Shown here in pieces: positions 59,149 to 64,000 of a stretch of 64,000 nucleotides of DNA. The notes under the pieces are model-generated. The model was not told the origin of the DNA, searched no databases, and saw nothing but the letters and a program-made list of their open reading frames with translations. Origin of the DNA: Adiantum capillus-veneris (taxonomy: Eukaryota; Streptophyta; Polypodiopsida; Polypodiales; Pteridaceae); the NCBI GenBank assembly GCA_014529385.2, contig CM043945.1, forward strand, positions 143,476,741-143,540,740. Reading direction: 5' to 3'. Position numbers and translations under genes: made by a program. The first letter of the stretch is position 1. The number at the start of each line of letters is the position of its first letter.

Positions 59149-61235
59149 TGTCATCAATTCCTGCTTCTTTGGCAATTCAACTTTTGGTTTACATTAGCCT
59201 TTCAATCACTTCATAAGGCCCTTCACTTTCATCCTCAACCTCATTTGCAAATGCAACTAAACCAGACTCCTGGATTTCTTTGTCCATAAAAAGAAATGTA
59301 ACATCAACATCCTCATCACTGCTGGTAGTGCTATCACTGTCCTCATTAGACACTGTGGAATAGTCTTCATCACTAGACTCATCCTCATCTTCATAAAGCT
59401 CCTCCAATCTTTTCCTTGTGTCCATATTAAATAGCTTCTTGGCACCTGTCTTTCCATAGAGGCTAATCATACCACGTCTCCAATCTTGCACAGCTCCACT
59501 GCACGTAACCATGGTCTGCCCAGTATAATAGGATATGCTCCCAAACCTGCTGGCATCACATGAAAATCAACCACTGCCTTTGCATCATATGCTTCCACTT
59601 CTAAGCTCTTTACAACACCCAAACATTTTACTTTTTGATGGTTTGCCAATCTGATCCGGAAACCTGACACCCCAGTCATTGTGAGACCCATCTTCTCAAC
59701 GCATGAGTGTGTTATGACGCATATTTGGGCTCCACCATCCACATAACCTTGTCCCAAATTTTTTATTTTGTGCCACACATCTACTATTGGACAAATATCT
59801 GGTAGCTCATCCATTGCCAACATCTTTACTGAACCTCTCTCTGGTTCTTTCTCCATTGGGTTAACCATCCTCTTCCACTGTCGCTTTAGCTTAGGAACCA
59901 TCTCTATAAGCTACCCAAAAGTAACATCTGCCTTCCTGCTTGTCAGATCCTCCTTTAAGTCATAGCTTAATTGCCCATCCCCATAGTGGAAAATCCGAAA
60001 CATGAAACTTGCGACGAGCTCTCCTTTTCCTCTTGGCCTTGACATCCTCTCCTTCATGGCTCTTTCCTTTCTTCTTACTAGAACCTAGAGCACTTCTTCC
60101 TTCCTTGTCCTCTGTGGTCCTCTTCCCAATAGGCATCACTAATGTATCCTCTAGCTTTGATGCCTTCTCCAAGGTGACTACACTTAACACTTTTGTCTTT
60201 CCCTTTTCCTCTTGGGTTAATCCACTGGTTCCTTCATCTCCTTTAATTTCGATGCCATAATCATTTGACCTACTTAGCACCTGTCTTGGCAATGGATACA
60301 TGTATCCCCCCATCCTTGGTGGCTTATCACATTGTGGGCTGATGTGGCCCAACTCTCCGCAATTATAACATGTGCGTGTCTGCCTCCAGTACCTACCATT
60401 GCTTTGTCCAACACCATTCCTAGGCCTTTCTTCACCTCTTGGCTGATTTTCAAACCTCCCTCGACCTCGATTATTTCCCACTTGACCAAGCATGTTTAGG
60501 CTGAGATTCTTCATTAAATCTACCACTTGCCTCATGTCTTGCCTTAGCCCATCATCTTGCACTACTGTAGTGACCACTGTTGGCATAACCTGAGGAGTAA
60601 CAGAAAACCACTGGTTCATGATGAACCCCTGGCATGCGACCTTGTAAAGAGTCCATAGGCTGAATTTCAGACCTCATGGGCAAAGACTCCACCCCTAACT
60701 GGCTCATTTTCCTCAGCTTCCACTGTTTGTTCATTGCCACCTCCAATGCATCTTCATATGTCCTAGGCTTCTTTAGCTCCAATCTCCAACGTATATTCTC
60801 CCAAAGACCAGCCAAGAACCTGTCCTTTTTCATCATGTCAGGCGGGGGTACCTGTGGTGCTAAGGCCTTGCACATCCGCTCCCATGCCAATGAAAACTTT
60901 CGTATGTACGTATCTACTGGCTCACCTTCCTTTTGCACTAAAGCCTGTACTTCTTACCACACTTTGTCAGGATCTTCTATCTTCACAAACTCCACTTCCA
61001 ATCCATGCCTTAGATTGTCTCAACTCAATCTTACTGGTGGATCAGCCACACACAACTCCTCTTCAAATGCTTTGGACCAAACTCGTGCATCACTCTTCAA
61101 ACAAATCTGGAGAAGACGTAACATCTACGCTCGGTCATGAATCTGGTTGCTAATGCAGGCAACCTCCATCTTTTCCAAAAAGTCTTCCACATCTTCATCA
61201 CTTCTTCCATGAAACTCCGGATAAGAGAAAGCCAT
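59149..61235 (-). pseudogene. Gag and protease of the Tat derivative
   Basis: Sense order from ATG at 61235-61233: MAFSYPEFHGRSDED, a gag core (60938-60640, MQKEGEPVDTYIRKFSLAWE, DRFLAGLWENIRWRLELKKP), zinc knuckle CYNCGELGHISPQC (60378-60337), protease YVDGGAQICVI (near 59740) with IILGRPWL (near 59530), then a Ser/Asp/Glu-rich spacer. Closely related in order and wording to 27840-29760. Broken by several stops and frameshifts. It stops at 59149, where the gag-protease element inserted, and continues at 47809. Confidence 0.85.
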
Positions 61236-62303
61236 GGCTACCCAAGCTACGTTGCTTTGAGAACCCCTTCAAACACACGTACAAGAACCCAAACTTTTTG
61301 ACTGACTCAGTTCCCAGAAACTTCAATGGAGGTCAACTTTAGATAAGGACAAACACATGCACATCAAATGAGTTTTCATAGTTAATCATCGGAATTACAA
61401 CAGGCAAAGGACATTCCAGGATCTCTCTTAATCTTCTCGGCCCGAACATAAAGACTATGCGCTGCTGGAAAAAAATATTCCTGGACACATCAACATTTAT
61501 CGGGATTCTCTAAGTTAAATGAAAAGGAGTGAATTGAGGGCCATTTTGATCATCCATTAAAGCCAACCATGAAGCTCCCAAGAAGGCACATCTGACTTAA
61601 CCTCTGATTTGGCCAAAATTTCAGCAGCATAACAGCATAAATGGCTCAAAAGACCAAGAAACCAGCCATCATAACTTGGAAAAGTTTTGACAGAGTTTCC
61701 CCAGAAGTAGAGCAGTAGGAACCCAAAATATAGACTGTATATATATGCATAAACTGTCAACAATAGAACTCGAGCATCAAATAGGACTCACTAGTACATA
61801 GCCTATGGCGAGGTCACGAAAAGGGTGCTCCAGCTACCTGTATCACTGAAAGGATCTCCACATTTGAGAATCCCCCAGCTCAATAAAACCTCACGCTATC
61901 GACCCTCACACGAAGGCTCATGCAAATCGCGTACAGTCAAGTCTTAGAAATGACTATCTTCCAGACCAAGTCTCAGAAATGGCTGGGACTACCAAATAAA
62001 ACCAAATATGGCTCCACAAAGGCGTACAATGGCAATTTCCACAAGTAACGTACAATCCAGCAGACAATGCGCTCAAACAGGCGCCAAATGATGCATACCC
62101 ACAACAACTGCAAGTGACACCACTGCTAGTATATCACTGTACTCCACCTACCTGTACCTGTGTGAATCACCTATACCTGTCCCTGTAACCTATAACCTAT
62201 AATCTGTAATCTGCAACCTGCAACCTGTAATCCCGAATCTCGAAGCTCGAAGCTCGAAGCAGAAGGTACTCGAAGAAGATCCTCCGTGGGGGCACCAAAA
62301 GAA
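61236..62303 (-). other. Leader of the Tat derivative with primer site
   Basis: Sequence between 5' LTR and gag, no coding signal. The sense strand just after the LTR reads TTCTTTTGGTGCCCCCACGG (62303 downward), equivalent to the primer site of the intact Tat element. Short CTGTAATC/CTGCAACC-type repeats occur near 62190-62235. Confidence 0.6.
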
Positions 62304-63446
62304 TGTGAGCTGGATGGAAACACACAGAACGCCTCTATAATGACCTGACACACACTCTTGGGATGATACACACACACACTATGGGGCACCACTCGGCTTA
62401 CACAACCCACCTGGCCGAGACAGGAAACACACCTATGGAGTGAGAGGAGAGAGACTACCCATTTACCCACTCCACACAGAGAGACACTCACACATACACA
62501 CCCAAAAAACTCAGCTCAAAAGAGGAGAATTTCTGATGTATAGATACAATTGAGCTTGAGCCAACACCAATGGGGCAAACAACTCACACAATATGGGTAA
62601 AATATGCCAGATACAATAAAAAATTGGAGCAGAAGCTTCGCTCATAGGAGAAACTTACACAGACAAAACAGCAAAAAAACAGTGAGTAATTTGGCAAAAT
62701 GGACAGCGCCATCGCGTCCAGAACAGCCCAAAACCCCAATCTACAATGTAAAAGTGCTCAAATCCGACCTCGGATGAGCAGTTTACGGACAAAACAGGCT
62801 CCAAAAACAACAAAAATACACTTGCGGCTGTTCCTCCTCTATTCTCCACGTTTTTTCTAGTCTTCTCTTTGTTTTTCTAGTTCCCACACTTAGATTTATT
62901 AGTTGGGCACCCTTGGCCTTTTAGATGACCTCAAACGGACCCTGAACAGACCAAAAACTGACCTCACAGTGCGTAGTTGTCACCTTTTTGCATCATCCGC
63001 ACACCTGGCACTCATCTTTTTTCAATAATGCATCCTGCCACCACAGGAAGTGGCCCCAAAATATGGTACTCATGATGAACTTTTTGCATAATTAGCACAA
63101 GAAAACACCCACGTTGTGTCTGTACTTATCCACGTGCAAGTATTGACCCCATTCGGCCTCCTGACACCACTAGATGCCATCTGACGCACCTGTTTACCTC
63201 ATGTCGTCGGCCCGCGGGTAGCTTCCTCGAGAATTTTCACGCGCTACCAACTCTTAATTATTATAGAAAAAACACATTGGTACTGGTGATAGTGAAAATC
63301 GATGCACTATGTACATGATGTCCTACATGTACACATGTGGGCCCCATGTAACCACCTGGCTCTGGAAAATGGGCATTCCTTTATTCGATGCACTATGCAT
63401 GGATATGTACATATGCGCAATCTCTTGCTCCAAAAAACTCCTGACA
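62304..63446 (-). repeat. 5' LTR of the pol-less Tat derivative
   Basis: 1143 bp, matching 46408-47530 apart from the indels noted there. Confidence 0.88.
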
Positions 63447-63450
63447 GCGT

Positions 63451-64000
63451 GTAAAAACAACTAGCCCAATCTGAATTCGAAAAAGCATGCAAGTCTGGCA
63501 GCAATGATCTCCCCTTGGGATAAAACAAGCCAAGATATAAAGTGCCACTCAAATAGAGAAAAATCCTCTTGAGAGCCTCCCAATGCTTAGACTGTAGGCT
63601 ATGCATAAATTTGCTGACCTGTGAGATTGCAAAATGAATATCCAGACTCGTGTTACATATATAAATGAGGCAGTTTGATAAAGAGTGACATCTGCAAGAT
63701 CACCAGCATCATGAAGAATCAATTTCAAACATGTTTCCATGGGAGTGGCAATAGGTTTGCAATCTGAAGTCCAAACTTACATAGCAATGTCTCTATGTAA
63801 ATTTTCTAACACAAGCAAATACCACCATCACACTGCTTAAATTGTACACCCAAGTAATGATGCAACAACCCCAAATATTTCATCTTGAAAGTAGTGTTCA
63901 AATCAAGCTTAACTTCAACAATATGTCTCTCATTTGGTCCAATGATTAGAAAATCATCTACATAAAGAACCACAATGAGAAGTACATCAACCTCATGCTT
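63451..64000 (-). pseudogene. Copia reverse transcriptase C-terminus and start of RNase H
   Basis: Sense frame: VVLYVDDFLIIGPNERH (YVDD catalytic box, near 63950), FKMKYLGLLHHYLGVQF, one stop, IATPMETCLKL, then WEALKRIFLYLSGTLYLGLF and LHAFSNSDWASCFYT ending at the Tat-derivative insertion. The N-terminal part lies beyond the window. Confidence 0.9.

Larger units (their letters stand above)
46408..63446 (-). mobile_element. Pol-less Tat-family derivative, interrupted by another element
   Basis: LTRs at 46408-47530 (3') and 62304-63446 (5') have ends TGTCAGG...GCTCACA in sense, with target duplication GCGT at 46404-46407 and 63447-63450. Inside are a leader with the Tat-type primer site, gag and protease (61235-59149) and a short remnant (47809-47531) that jumps from the region before RT straight to the polypurine tract. 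RT, both RNases H and integrase are deleted. Total length is about 17.0 kb, of which 5.7 kb is its own. It sits inside the copia RNase H. Confidence 0.88.
45673..64000 (-). mobile_element. Copia retrotransposon, split by nested insertions, runs off the window
   Basis: Minus-strand Ty1/copia element. Its 3' LTR is at 45673-45900, RNase H lies at 45985-46407 continuing at 63451-63600, and RT extends to the window end. The reading frame joins exactly across the 17-kb insertion: SDWASCFYT on the right and RVSTSGFCFMLRSS on the left, with the 4-bp duplication ACGC/GCGT. It is itself inserted in the reversed LTR at 44920-45672. Several stops are present. Confidence 0.88.

Overview
The window is nuclear DNA of a land plant, most likely a fern or other seed-free plant. 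That is inference from spliced plant genes, a PPR remnant worded like the large families of seed-free plants, Tat-type and copia LTR retrotransposons, and unusually long GA/CT and CA/TG microsatellites. Only one gene looks intact: a four-exon STP-type hexose/H+ symporter (3395-5781). Almost everything else is mobile DNA in various states of decay.

Layout. 1-3230 is microsatellite-rich with no recognisable gene. 3395-5781 is the STP gene. 6330-9060 holds LINE fragments and a PPR remnant. 11040-11480 is a GGTTATG-like minisatellite. 12640-15715 is a badly decayed Ty3/gypsy pol of a type I associate with fungal elements. 16316-20790 holds two direct copies of an unknown repeat around an intron-containing, truncated duplicate of the STP gene.

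20795-39793 is the most interesting part. One-mismatch 26-bp inverted repeats bound about 19 kb (about 11.8 kb without a nested LTR element) carrying four spliced genes in two convergent pairs. Gene A (+) is a DDE-transposase-like protein with a zinc-binding CxxC and a C-terminal H...QGxEK block. Gene C (-) is unknown. Gene D (+) is a single spliced gene joining a histone H3-like (CENH3-leaning) domain, a Ulp1-type cysteine protease, an acidic linker and an FCP1-type HAD phosphatase. Gene E (-) is unknown. The divergent C/D control region holds microsatellites and three 61-bp hairpins, and was later split by a complete Tat-lineage retrotransposon (26904-34049). A diverged second copy of gene A follows at 39955-42110. 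I propose this as a candidate undescribed DNA transposon family.

44873-64000 is a nest of LTR elements. A reversed LTR (44920-45672) is split by a copia element (minus strand, running off the window). The copia is split inside its RNase H by a pol-less Tat derivative (46408-63446, minus, TSD GCGT). That derivative is split by an 11.3-kb element coding only gag and protease (47810-59143, plus, TSD ATTTG). The innermost element has a leader with seven copies of a 24-bp palindrome, a tail of W-x-P-K repeats, and a captured DEAD-box helicase fragment.

Several of these genes are broken almost only by in-frame stops explicable as C-to-T changes, with exon phases still intact. Decay by deamination of methylated cytosine is the simplest explanation.
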